A DNA stretch of 64,000 nucleotides, taken from the NCBI GenBank assembly GCA_017516065.1, contig JAFWDQ010000002.1, positions 30,625-94,624 on the forward strand, given 5' to 3'. The notes beneath the pieces were generated by a model. The model searched no databases, had not been told where the DNA came from, and was given only the letters and a program-made list of their open reading frames with translations. The position numbers were made by a program, and so were the translations under genes. How positions within the stretch are numbered: the stretch's first letter is position 1; each line of letters starts with the position of its first letter. Source of the DNA: Oscillospiraceae bacterium. Its GTDB lineage: Bacteria > Bacillota > Clostridia > Oscillospirales > Oscillospiraceae. This document shows, in pieces, positions 56,003 to 64,000 of the stretch.

Positions 56003-58072
56003 TTACTCTTCCTCGGCCAGGGCCTTAGCCTCCTCGATGGCCTTCTGCTGCACGGGGGCGGGCGCCTCCTCGTAGCGGACGAAATCGAAGGTGAAGAAGC
56101 CGCGGCTCTGGGTGATGGAGCGCAGGTCGATGGCATAGTTGAGCATCTCGGCCATGGGGACCTCGGCGGAGAGGACCTGATCGCCGTCGCCGGTGGGATC
56201 CATGCCCATGACCCGGCCCCGGCGCTTGTTCAGATCGCCCATGACGTCGCCCATGTAGCTGTCGGGAATGGTGACCTTCAGCTCGCCGATGGGCTCCAGC
56301 AGCACGGGATTGGCCTGGGGCAGGGCCTCCTTGTAGGCCAGCTGCGCCGCCGTCTTGAAGGCGATTTCGGAGGAATCGACGGGATGATAGGAGCCGTCGT
56401 GGAGGACGGCCTTCAGGTAGACCACCGGATAGCCGGCCAGAACACCGTGGTTGACGGCCTCACGCAGGCCCTTCTCAACGGCGGGGAAGAAGTTCTTGGG
56501 AACGCTGCCGCCGAAGACCTCTTCGTCGAAGACCAGCTCTTCGCTCTCCTCGTTGGGCTCGAAGCGGATGACAACGTCGGCGAACTGGCCGCTGCCGCCG
56601 GTCTGCTTCTTGTGGCGGGCGTGCTGATCCACGACCTTGCGGATCTTCTCACGATAGGGCACGCGGGGGGTGTCCAGCACGGCCTCAACGCCGAAGCGGG
56701 TCTTCAGCTTGGCAACCAGCACGTCCAGCTGGATGTCGCCGGCGCCGGACAGGGTGACCTGATGGGTCTCGGCGTTGTTGACCAGGCAGAAGGTGGGATC
56801 CTCTTCGTTCAGGCGCAGCAGGCCCGTTGCGACCTTGTCCTCCTGGCCGCGGGTCTTGGGCAGGATGGCCCGGGTGTAGCAGGGCTCGGCGAAGGGGATG
56901 GCCGCGGGGACCACGGTCGCCTTGGGGTCGCACAGAGCGTCGCCGGTGCGCAGGCGGTCCATCTTGCCGATGGCGCCGATGTCGCCGCAGACGATCTCCT
57001 TGACTTCCTCGTTCTTCTTGCCCCGCATCTGATACAGACGGCCCAGCTTCTCCGTGTTGCCGGAGGTCATGTTCACCAGAGACATGTCGGAGGTCAGGCT
57101 GCCGGAGAGCAGCTTGACAAAGGAGAACTTTCCGTACTGGTCGGAGACGGTCTTGAATACGAAGGCACAGGTGGCGCCGTTGGGATCGCAGGCGATCTCC
57201 ACGGCCTCGCCGTCCTTATCGCCGGCCACGGGCGCGGCCTCGGCGGGGTTCGGGCCCAGAGCCACCACGGTATCCAGCAGGAACATGGTACCCAGACCGG
57301 TGACGGCGCTGCCGCAGACCACGGGAGCGAAGCTGCCGTCCTTCAGGGCCAGGCGCAGACCGCGGGTCAGCTCGTCGGCAGTGAGCTCGCCCACGTCAAA
57401 ATACTTCTCCATGAGCTCCTCATCGGCGCCGGCGGCGGCCTCGGTGAGCTCGGCCAGCAGGCCCTCCAGCTCAGCGGCCTTGTCATCGGGCACGGGGATC
57501 TCGGCGTCCTTGCCCTTCTGGACGGAATACGCCTTCTTGTTGAGCACGTCCACGAAGCCGGTGATGACCTTGCCGTCGGAGATGGGCAGCACCACGGGGA
57601 TCACGGAGCTGCCGAACTTCGCCTTCATCGCCTCCACGGCGGCGTCAAAATCGCCGTTCTCCTCATCCACGCGGGAGATGTAGATCATGCGGGGCTTCTG
57701 CTGATCCCGCATCATGCGCCAGCAGCGCTCCGCACCCACGGACAGGCCGTCCTTGGCGGAGCAGACCAGCACGCCCATCTCAGCGGCGTACAGAGCCTCG
57801 GCCACCTCGCCGGCAAAGTCGAAGTTGCCCGGTGTGTCGATGACGTTGATCTTGTGCTTCTTGTACTCCACAGGCGCCAGGGCCAGGGAGATGCTGCACT
57901 GACGCTTGACCTCTTCCGCGTCGTAGTCGCAGACGGTGTTGCCGTCGGCTGTCTTGCCCATACGGTCCGTGTTGCCGGTCTGGAACAGAATGCTCTCCGC
58001 CAGCGTGGTCTTGCCGTTTCCGCCGTGGCCCAGCAGGCAGATGTTGCGAATGTCCTGCGTAGAATAGCTCAT
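56003..58072 (-). CDS. Elongation factor G-like GTPase
   Basis: 689 residues, full EF-G domain order. G1 reads GHGGNGKT (15-22) rather than AHIDAGKT, G3 DTPGNFDF (79-86) is kept, and the G4 motif NKMD is ISRVD (132-136). C-terminal domains IV-V include GDIQLDVLVAKLK and RRGRVMGMDP. This is the EF-G paralogue type found beside true EF-G in many Firmicutes; tuf on the same strand is 5 kb away, with no rps or rpl genes here. Start ATG 58072 follows AAAGGAG by about 11 bases. Translocation activity is uncertain. Confidence 0.85.
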   Translation of the reverse strand: MSYSTQDIRNICLLGHGGNGKTTLAESILFQTGNTDRMGKTADGNTVCDYDAEEVKRQCSISLALAPVEYKKHKINVIDTPGNFDFAGEVAEALYAAEMGVLVCSAKDGLSVGAERCWRMMRDQQKPRMIYISRVDEENGDFDAAVEAMKAKFGSSVIPVVLPISDGKVITGFVDVLNKKAYSVQKGKDAEIPVPDDKAAELEGLLAELTEAAAGADEELMEKYFDVGELTADELTRGLRLALKDGSFAPVVCGSAVTGLGTMFLLDTVVALGPNPAEAAPVAGDKDGEAVEIACDPNGATCAFVFKTVSDQYGKFSFVKLLSGSLTSDMSLVNMTSGNTEKLGRLYQMRGKKNEEVKEIVCGDIGAIGKMDRLRTGDALCDPKATVVPAAIPFAEPCYTRAILPKTRGQEDKVATGLLRLNEEDPTFCLVNNAETHQVTLSGAGDIQLDVLVAKLKTRFGVEAVLDTPRVPYREKIRKVVDQHARHKKQTGGSGQFADVVIRFEPNEESEELVFDEEVFGGSVPKNFFPAVEKGLREAVNHGVLAGYPVVYLKAVLHDGSYHPVDSSEIAFKTAAQLAYKEALPQANPVLLEPIGELKVTIPDSYMGDVMGDLNKRRGRVMGMDPTGDGDQVLSAEVPMAEMLNYAIDLRSITQSRGFFTFDFVRYEEAPAPVQQKAIEEAKALAEEE

Positions 58073-58261
58073 AGTCGTCTTCTCTCCTTTATAAAATGAG
58101 GATGCAGTTCTGCAATCAAATAGAAACAAATGCATGCGCCGCATCTGCGGCGTCGTGAAATTTATTCGTGAAATTTATTATATATCATGAAATCAAAACT
58201 GACAATGAATTTTTCGCATTTTCCTGATTTTTTCTCTCAAAAAATGCGGCCGAAGGGCAAA

Positions 58262-61234
58262 TCAGGCGTCAAAGACCTGTTCCGCGTACCGGACGGCCCC
58301 CATGGCGTCGGCGGCATAGCTGTCCGCCCCCATGGTATCGGCGTACTCCTGGGTCAGCACGGCACCGCCCACCATGATCTTCACATCCGGGGTCTCCTTA
58401 CGGAGCAACCGCACCGTCTCCGCCATGTGGACCACGGTGGTGGTCATCAGGGCCGACAGGCCCACCAGCGGCGCGTTGTGCTCCCGCACCGCCGCGACGA
58501 TCGCTTCAGGCGCCACGTCCTTGCCCAGATCGATGACCTTGAACCGGTAGTTTTCCAACAGGGTCTTGACGATATTCTTGCCGATGTCGTGGATGTCCCC
58601 CTGGACGGTGGCGATGATGATGGTACCCCGGTCCTCCTGATCCGCGTCCTTTTTCAGGGCGGTCTGGAGTACCGAGAAGGCTGCCTTGGCCGCGTCGGCG
58701 CTCATGAGGAGCTGCGGCAGGAACAGCGTTCCCTTCTCAAAGCCCTGACCCACGGTATCCAGAGCCGGGACAAGCTGCTCCGTGACGATGGTCAGGGGCG
58801 GCGTCGTCTTCAGCAGCTCCGCAGCCGCCTGCTCCGCGCTCCGGGACAGGCCCCGGATCACGGCGTCGGACAGGGTCAGCGCCTCGCCGGAGGCGGCCGC
58901 TGCTGCCGGGGACGCCGCCGTGTCGGCGTACTTGGCCACATACCGGGCGCAGGCCGGGTCGTAGCCGTAGAGGGCGCAGAAGCTGTCGTAGGTCTGCATC
59001 ATGGCGTCGGACATGGGGTTGATGATGCCGGCAGAAAGGCCGTTTACAAGAGCGGCGCTGAAAAAACCGCTGTTGAGCTGGGGCCTGGCGGGCAGTCCGA
59101 AGGAGATGTTGGACACGCCCAGCACCGTGTGCAGGCCCATCTCACGGAGGCGGCGCAGGGCCTCCAGGGTGATCTTCGCGTTCTCTCCCCCGGTACTGAT
59201 GGTGATGGTCAGGGGGTCGAAGATCAGGTCCTCCCGGGGGATGCCCAGCCGGGCGGCCCGGGTAAGGATCTTCTCCGCCACCGCGATCCGGCCGTCCGCC
59301 GAGTCGGGGATGCCGTCCTCGTCCAGAGTCAGGCACACCACGGCGGCGCCGTATTTCTTCACCAGCGGCAGGACCTGGGTCATGGACTCCTCCTTGCCGT
59401 TGACGGAGTTGAGCAGGGGCTTGCCGTTGTACAGCCGCAGAGCCCGCTCCATGGCGGTCACGTCGGCGGTGTCGATCTGCAGGGGCAGACCTGTCACGGC
59501 CTGGATCTCCGCCACCGCCCGGGCCATCAGCACCGGCTCGTCGATCTCCGGCAGGCCCACGTTGACGTCCAAAATATCCGCGCCGTGCTCCGCCTGAGCC
59601 AGGGCCTCCCGGAGCAGGTACTCCATGTCGTTCTCCCGCAGGGCCTGCTTCAGGCGCTTCTTGCCGGTGGGATTGATCCGTTCTCCGATGATGAGAGGCC
59701 GCTCACCGAAGACCGCCGCCTGCTGCCAGGAGGAGACTACGGTCCGGTGCCGGGCCTCCACGGGTCTGGGCCGCATATCCAGACATACCTCCGTCAGCGC
59801 CCGGATGTGGTCCGGAGTGGTGCCGCAGCAGCCGCCCACGGCGGAGGCGCCCAGCGCCACGAGTTCCTTCACCTGTTCGGCAAATTCCTCCGGTCCCACG
59901 GGGAAGATGGTCTGTCCGTCCCGGAGCAGCGGCATTCCGGCGTTTGGGCTGCAGATGACTGGCACAGAGCTCGCCGCTATCAACTCCGGCAGGAGTTCCT
60001 TCATCTGGGCGGGACCCAGACCGCAGTTGAGTCCGATGGCCGACACGCCCAGGCCCTCCAGCAGGGCCGCGGCGGCAGCCGCGTCGCCGCCGGTGAGCAG
60101 CTTGTGCCGCTCGTCGAAGGTCATGGAGGCGACGACGGGGAGCTCGCAGTTCTCCCGGGCCGCCAGCACGGCGGCCTTGGCCTCATAGGTGTCGCTGACG
60201 GTCTCGATGAGCACGAAATCCGCTCCGGCCTTCGCGCCGACCCGGACTGTCTCTCCGAACAGCTCCACCGCGTCTTCAAATTCCAGCGTTCCGAAGGGCT
60301 TGAGCAGCTTGCCCAGAGGACCCACGTCCAGAGCCACCAGCGCGCCCTCCGCCGCCTCTCTGGCCAGGGCCACGCCGGCGGTGACGACCTCCTCCACGGT
60401 ATGGCCGGTGCCCTCCAGCTTCAGCCGGTTGGCGCCGAAGGTGTTGGTGGTAAGCACCTGGGCACCGGCGGCACGGTAGTCCCGGTGGATCTGACGCACT
60501 ACGTCGGGGTGGGTAAGATTCCACAGATCCGGCAGTTCTCCGGCCTCCAGGCCCTTCTCCTGCAGCTGGGTGCCCATGCCGCCGTCGAAGAACACCAGCT
60601 CCTTCCCCAGCTGCCGGAGGGGATCGTTCTTCTTCTCCCGCTCCGTCGTCCGGACTGCGGGCCGCAGGCCCACCAGCGCCGTGACGCTCTTGGAGGGGTT
60701 GATGAGGAAGTCCTTTGTCAGCTCCATACGCAGCTGCTTTTCACAGGGAAGGAGTCGGAAGAACATCCGCTGATTTTCCAGTGGGAAATCCCCGAAGCCG
60801 GGACTGAACCGGGGCGTGGGCACCAGCCCCTGACCGGCGTATTCCGACTTGAGGCTGGCGCAGATGCGGTCACAGCAGTCCTCCGCCCGCACGTTGGCGG
60901 CGGCACTCATGACGGCGGCCCGGGCCAGGTCTCCTCCGCCGCTGTACCGGCGGATGGCCCAGTCCGGTCCCGGACCCAGTGTCATGACGAACATGGCCAC
61001 CCGAACGCTGCCCCGGAGGCAGTCCGACAGCGTCCGGCTGTGGATCCGCTCCTCTCCGAAGGTCACCGTGTCGCCGACAACCGAGCACTCGTCCACACGG
61101 CAGAGGTACAGGGGGTTGGCAATATCCTCCAGCTCCCGAAAGACCTCCTCCAGCATGGTCAGCGTGGTCTCGTCCGCCTGGGCGCCCTTATAGCCCAGAT
61201 AGCGCAGGGCCTCCTTTTTTTCCCGTTCTGTCAT
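58262..61234 (-). CDS. metH: Cobalamin-dependent methionine synthase with N-terminal reactivation domain
   Basis: 990 residues in an unusual order: residues about 1-190 resemble the B12 methionine synthase activation domain (RFSPGFGDFPLENQ, NPSKSVTALVGL), which normally is C-terminal or separate. Then the homocysteine-binding barrel with zinc cysteines C404, C469 and C470 (GGCCGTTP), the folate-binding barrel (about 515-775), and the B12 domain with GDIHDIG (879-885, cobalt-ligand H882) and MVGGAV. It transfers the methyl group from methyltetrahydrofolate to homocysteine. ATG overlaps the metF stop. Confidence 0.94.
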   Translation of the reverse strand: MTEREKKEALRYLGYKGAQADETTLTMLEEVFRELEDIANPLYLCRVDECSVVGDTVTFGEERIHSRTLSDCLRGSVRVAMFVMTLGPGPDWAIRRYSGGGDLARAAVMSAAANVRAEDCCDRICASLKSEYAGQGLVPTPRFSPGFGDFPLENQRMFFRLLPCEKQLRMELTKDFLINPSKSVTALVGLRPAVRTTEREKKNDPLRQLGKELVFFDGGMGTQLQEKGLEAGELPDLWNLTHPDVVRQIHRDYRAAGAQVLTTNTFGANRLKLEGTGHTVEEVVTAGVALAREAAEGALVALDVGPLGKLLKPFGTLEFEDAVELFGETVRVGAKAGADFVLIETVSDTYEAKAAVLAARENCELPVVASMTFDERHKLLTGGDAAAAAALLEGLGVSAIGLNCGLGPAQMKELLPELIAASSVPVICSPNAGMPLLRDGQTIFPVGPEEFAEQVKELVALGASAVGGCCGTTPDHIRALTEVCLDMRPRPVEARHRTVVSSWQQAAVFGERPLIIGERINPTGKKRLKQALRENDMEYLLREALAQAEHGADILDVNVGLPEIDEPVLMARAVAEIQAVTGLPLQIDTADVTAMERALRLYNGKPLLNSVNGKEESMTQVLPLVKKYGAAVVCLTLDEDGIPDSADGRIAVAEKILTRAARLGIPREDLIFDPLTITISTGGENAKITLEALRRLREMGLHTVLGVSNISFGLPARPQLNSGFFSAALVNGLSAGIINPMSDAMMQTYDSFCALYGYDPACARYVAKYADTAASPAAAAASGEALTLSDAVIRGLSRSAEQAAAELLKTTPPLTIVTEQLVPALDTVGQGFEKGTLFLPQLLMSADAAKAAFSVLQTALKKDADQEDRGTIIIATVQGDIHDIGKNIVKTLLENYRFKVIDLGKDVAPEAIVAAVREHNAPLVGLSALMTTTVVHMAETVRLLRKETPDVKIMVGGAVLTQEYADTMGADSYAADAMGAVRYAEQVFDA

Positions 61235-62100
61235 GTCCCGATCAGCTCCGATAGATTCTCAAAGATTTTCCTCGCCACGTGCGGCTTGTTCATGGTGTAG
61301 ATGTGGATGTTGTTCACGCCGTTGGCCGCCAGATCCACGATCTGCTCCGTTGCGTAGACGATGCCGGCCTGTTCCATGGCGGCGGGCTTGTCGCCGTACT
61401 TCTCGATGATGCTCCGGAATTTGGGCGGCAGCATATTCCCCGACAGGGCCATGGTGCGCTTGATCATCTTCCCGTTGGTCACGGGCATGATGCCGGGCAC
61501 CACCGGCACACGGATCCCGGCGTTGCGCAGGCGGTAGACGAACTGATAGTACAGATGGTTGTCGAAAAACATCTGGGTGGTGAGAAAATCACATCCGGCG
61601 TCCAGCTTGTGGCGCAGATGCCCGATATCCGCCTGCATGCTCTCCGCCTCCGGGTGGCCCTCGGGATAGCAGGCGCCGCCGATGCAGAAATCGCCGCTGG
61701 CCCGGATCTGAGCTGTCAGCTCACTGGCGTAGCGGTACTGGTTGGGCAGCGGAAAGTCCGCGTCCTCCGGGATGTCGCCCCGCAGTGCCAGAATGTTCTC
61801 CACGCCCGCCGCCTTGAGCTCCCCGATCACCTGCTGCACCTGCTCATGGGTGGAGGAGGCGCAGGTCAGATGGGCCAGAGCCGGTACGCCGAAGCGGTTT
61901 TGGATCAGGTCGGCGATATGAACCGTATGGGCGGAGGTGCCGCCGGAGGCGCCATAGGTGACGCTGATATAGCTGGGGCCCAGAGCCGCGATCTCCCCAA
62001 TCAGCCGGTCCACGTTGGCCAACTGGGCGCCCTGCTTGGGCGGAAACAGCTCGCAGGACAGGTGGAGCCTGTCCTCCCGCAGAATGTCGATGATTTTCAT
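61231..62100 (-). CDS. metF: Methylenetetrahydrofolate reductase
   Basis: 289 residues, TIM-barrel flavoprotein. LSCELFPPKQ near the start, ISVTYGASGG, LAHLTCASST, ILALRGDIP, and TQMFFDN later. It makes the methyl donor for MetH, with which it is translationally coupled (ATGA overlap). ATG 62100 follows AGGAAGG. Confidence 0.96.
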   Translation of the reverse strand: MKIIDILREDRLHLSCELFPPKQGAQLANVDRLIGEIAALGPSYISVTYGASGGTSAHTVHIADLIQNRFGVPALAHLTCASSTHEQVQQVIGELKAAGVENILALRGDIPEDADFPLPNQYRYASELTAQIRASGDFCIGGACYPEGHPEAESMQADIGHLRHKLDAGCDFLTTQMFFDNHLYYQFVYRLRNAGIRVPVVPGIMPVTNGKMIKRTMALSGNMLPPKFRSIIEKYGDKPAAMEQAGIVYATEQIVDLAANGVNNIHIYTMNKPHVARKIFENLSELIGT

Positions 62101-62147
62101 TGTGATCCTTCCTATTTCAGCCAAATGGTTATAACTACAGATATTAT

Positions 62148-62176
62148 ATTATACCTGTTTTCCCCTGTCTTGTCAC
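62148..62176 (-). promoter_or_regulatory. Promoter of metF-metH
   Basis: GTGACA (62176-62171), 17-base spacer, TATAAT (62153-62148). No SAM or cobalamin riboswitch motif lies between it and the gene. Confidence 0.7.
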
Positions 62177-62178
62177 GC

Positions 62179-62221
62179 AAAAATATTCAGGGAGCCCGGG
62201 GCAGTACCGCCCGGGGCTCCC
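62179..62221 (-). terminator. Terminator of the FMN reductase-like gene
   Basis: GC-rich stem GGGAGCC.../...GGCTCCC around GGTACT, followed on the minus strand by TGAATATTTTT. Confidence 0.85.
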
Positions 62222-62261
62222 TGCGCTGTACTTCTCTTCCTTTGGAAGGGCTGTTCGCTCC

Positions 62262-62930
62262 TTATGCCTCCCTGGCCAGCTCCACCAGGCGCATGCCCAG
62301 CTGACGGGCAGCCTCCAGATCCCTGGGGAACTGCTGCTCCCGCCATTCCCGCTTGTGCTCCTCGCTGAACGCAGTGATATCGTACCGGGCGTAGTCGCCG
62401 AACTGATAGGTATCGTAGGCGTACAGCACCTCGCTGTGGCCGAAGATGCTGTCAATGGACTCCGCCGTGGTCTCCAGCAGCGTCGGGTAGTTGAGCTGCT
62501 TCATCATCCCTTCGGGACAGTTCATGGTATAGATCACCCCGGTCATGATCTGTCTCCGGGCGCCCGGCAGGTACTTCCCGTCCGGGCCGGCCAGATACGT
62601 CATGTTGGGGAACAGCAGACGCTCCAGAAAAGACCGCAGCTGGCCCGTGGGATAGCCGAAGTAGACCGGGCTGCCGAAGATCAGCACGTCCGCATCCACC
62701 GCTTTTTCCAGCAGAGGCCGGGCTGCGTCCCGGGGGGCGCAGATCCCCTCCGTGGTGCTGTTTTTCAGCTTGCAGGCAAAACAGCTCTTACAGCCTGTGA
62801 ACTCATAGTCGTACAGATGGATCCACTCCGTCTCGGCGCCGGCGGCCTTCGCGCCTTCCTCGGCGGCGGCCAGCATCTGGGCCGTATTCCGCTTCTTCCG
62901 GGGACTTCCGTTGATCAGGATCGCTTTCAT
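62262..62930 (-). CDS. Flavodoxin-fold NAD(P)H-dependent FMN reductase family protein
   Basis: 222 residues. ILINGSPRKKRNTAQML is the FMN phosphate loop of the family, followed by CKSCFACK (paired cysteines, as in iron-sulfur flavoprotein-like members), VLIFGSPVYFGYPTGQLRSFLERL. Reaction: reduction of flavins, quinones or azo-type compounds by the family; substrate unknown. GGGAGGA precedes ATG 62930. Confidence 0.88.
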   Translation of the reverse strand: MKAILINGSPRKKRNTAQMLAAAEEGAKAAGAETEWIHLYDYEFTGCKSCFACKLKNSTTEGICAPRDAARPLLEKAVDADVLIFGSPVYFGYPTGQLRSFLERLLFPNMTYLAGPDGKYLPGARRQIMTGVIYTMNCPEGMMKQLNYPTLLETTAESIDSIFGHSEVLYAYDTYQFGDYARYDITAFSEEHKREWREQQFPRDLEAARQLGMRLVELAREA

Positions 62931-63017
62931 CGCGCTTCCTCCCTTTCCGTGCACAGAGCTGCGCTGATTTCATTGTAACCCAGAGGGTGCGGAACCGTCA
63001 AGCACTACGCCGCGCAC

Positions 63018-63058
63018 AAAAAAAACACGGCGCAGGCCCTGTGGGACTGCGCCGTGCT
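63018..63058 (-). terminator. Terminator of tuf
   Basis: GCACGGCGCAG / CTGCGCCGTG stem, followed on the minus strand by TTTTTTTT. Confidence 0.92.
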
Positions 63059-63084
63059 CAGCGTTATTCTATCGCGGGTAAAAC

Positions 63085-64000
63085 TTACTCGTTGATGGCG
63101 ATGACCACGCCGGAGCCGACGGTACGGCCGCCCTCACGGATAGCGAAGCGCAGGCCTTCCTCGATGGCGATGGGGGTGATCAGCTCCACGTCCATCTCGA
63201 CGTTGTCGCCAGGCATGCACATCTCGGTGCCCTCGGGCAGGGAGATGACGCCGGTCACGTCGGTGGTACGGAAATAGAACTGGGGACGATAGTTGTTGAA
63301 GAACGGGGTGTGACGGCCGCCCTCGTCCTTGGACAGGACATAGACCTGGCCCTTGAACTTGGTGTGGGGATGGATGCTCTTGGGCTGCGCCAGAACCTGG
63401 CCTCTCTCGACCTCGTTCTTGGCGATGCCGCGCAGCAGGGTGCCGATGTTGTCGCCGGCCTCAGCATAGTCCAGCAGCTTGCGGAACATCTCGACGCCGG
63501 TAACGACGGTCTTGCGGGCCTCGTCCATCAGACCGACGATCTCGACTTCGTCGCCGACCTTGACCTGACCGCGCTCGACTCTGCCGGTGGCCACGGTGCC
63601 GCGGCCGGTGATGGTGAAGACGTCCTCGACGGGCATCAGGAAGGGCAGATCGGACTTACGATCGGGGGTGGGGATATAGTCGTCGACAGCGTCCATGAGC
63701 TCCTTGATGCAGGCATACTCGGGGGCGTTGGGATCGGTGGACTCGCAGGTCAGAGCGTTCAGCGCGGAGCCCTTGATGATGGGCAGATCGTCGCCGGGGA
63801 ACTCGTACTTGCTCAGCAGCTCGCGGACTTCCATCTCCACCAGCTCCAGCAGCTCGGGATCGTCCATCTGATCGCACTTGTTCAGGAACACGACAATGGC
63901 GGGCACGCCGACCTGACGGGCCAGCAGGATGTGCTCACGGGTCTGCGGCATCGGGCCGTCCGCCGCCTCGTTGCGACCGACTTCGCCCCAGCTTGCCGGA
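63085..64000 (-). CDS. tuf: Elongation factor Tu, C-terminal three quarters (runs off the window)
   Basis: The visible frame holds [22 protein letters not shown], the guanine-specificity motif NKCD ([12 protein letters not shown]), and domains 2-3 ([21 protein letters not shown]-type end). EF-Tu brings aminoacyl-tRNA to the ribosome. Upstream of AADGP the last 34 bases translate to [11 protein letters not shown], which does not match the AILVVSAADG sequence expected in EF-Tu, so the window edge may be a misassembled repeat or a disrupted copy. Confidence 0.85.
   Translation of the reverse strand, partial: PASWGEVGRNEAADGPMPQTREHILLARQVGVPAIVVFLNKCDQMDDPELLELVEMEVRELLSKYEFPGDDLPIIKGSALNALTCESTDPNAPEYACIKELMDAVDDYIPTPDRKSDLPFLMPVEDVFTITGRGTVATGRVERGQVKVGDEVEIVGLMDEARKTVVTGVEMFRKLLDYAEAGDNIGTLLRGIAKNEVERGQVLAQPKSIHPHTKFKGQVYVLSKDEGGRHTPFFNNYRPQFYFRTTDVTGVISLPEGTEMCMPGDNVEMDVELITPIAIEEGLRFAIREGGRTVGSGVVIAINE

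Noticed and set aside
55889..58099. 736-codon open frame opposite the EF-G-like gene
   Set aside because: Shadow frame; the opposite strand has complete GTPase motifs.
58187..61300. 1037-codon open frame opposite metH
   Set aside because: Rich in His, Arg, Gly and Gln with no domain; shadow of metH.
62100..62255. SAM riboswitch before metF
   Set aside because: The region is fully taken up by a promoter and the neighbour's terminator; too short for the motif.

Overview
The window looks like the chromosome of a GC-rich, Gram-positive anaerobe of the Clostridia, most likely an Oscillospiraceae-type gut bacterium. The evidence is a T-box-controlled trp operon, strong AGGAGG-type ribosome binding sites, an SLH-domain surface protein, a GerMN lipoprotein, ECF-type vitamin uptake, a DUF4298 protein and a lactate permease paired with a GlcD-type dehydrogenase. 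The assignment is by gene content only; no search was run. Most genes are dense and GC-rich. About 24.8-39.9 kb is visibly richer in A+T and carries remnants, repeats and defence genes.

Layout. 0-3.1 kb: start of an SLH protein and a HerA/VirD4-like ATPase. 3.6-5.9 kb: a promoter-driven three-gene operon of a zinc-PLC-like protein, a TIR-domain protein and a membrane protein. 6-9.1 kb: lactate permease and FAD-linked D-lactate/glycolate dehydrogenase. 9.3-11.2 kb: flavodoxin, DUF4298, LuxS, YciI-like. 11.4-17.3 kb: an apparent amino/imino-acid catabolic block (proline racemase family, ornithine cyclodeaminase family, divergent IlvD/Edd dehydratase) and an iron-sulfur PreA-like dihydropyrimidine dehydrogenase. 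17.7-24.8 kb: complete trpEGDCFBA plus a tandem-ACT protein behind a tryptophan T-box. 24.9-25.6 kb: debris of a mobile element. 25.8-27.7 kb: glutamine-dependent NAD synthetase.

28-39.9 kb is a defence island ending exactly at the 3' end of ssrA (tmRNA). It has two modules. One is a solitary methylase-specificity fusion with a small unknown partner, bracketed by 77-bp direct repeats. The other is a type I restriction-modification operon, hsdM - HEPN-like - hsdS - RelA/SpoT synthetase - hsdR. The ssrA downstream flank, including its terminator, is duplicated at the far side of the island.

39.9-48.6 kb is conserved chromosome: ssrA, cyclophilin, smpB, an acyltransferase, a DD-carboxypeptidase homologue with its catalytic serine changed to alanine, comEA-like, a two-component system, a GerMN lipoprotein and an O-acetylhomoserine sulfhydrylase. 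48.8-54.2 kb holds an alpha/alpha-barrel secreted protein, a DUF4430 lipoprotein, EcfT, and one polypeptide that joins both ECF ATPases to the substrate-binding S component. The first two correspond to the two halves of animal intrinsic factor/transcobalamin, so a cobalamin capture-and-import system is the best hypothesis. A B12-dependent methionine synthase (metH, with its reactivation domain at the N-terminus) and metF lie at 58-62 kb. The rest is a MarR-YitT-XRE operon, an EF-G-like GTPase, a flavodoxin-fold reductase and a partial tuf gene whose reading frame stops matching EF-Tu in the last 34 bases.

A 124-base element occurs twice in opposite orientations (40341-40464 and 55831-55953). 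Two of its stems are kept by paired base changes, which suggests a structured RNA or hairpin-type mobile element.
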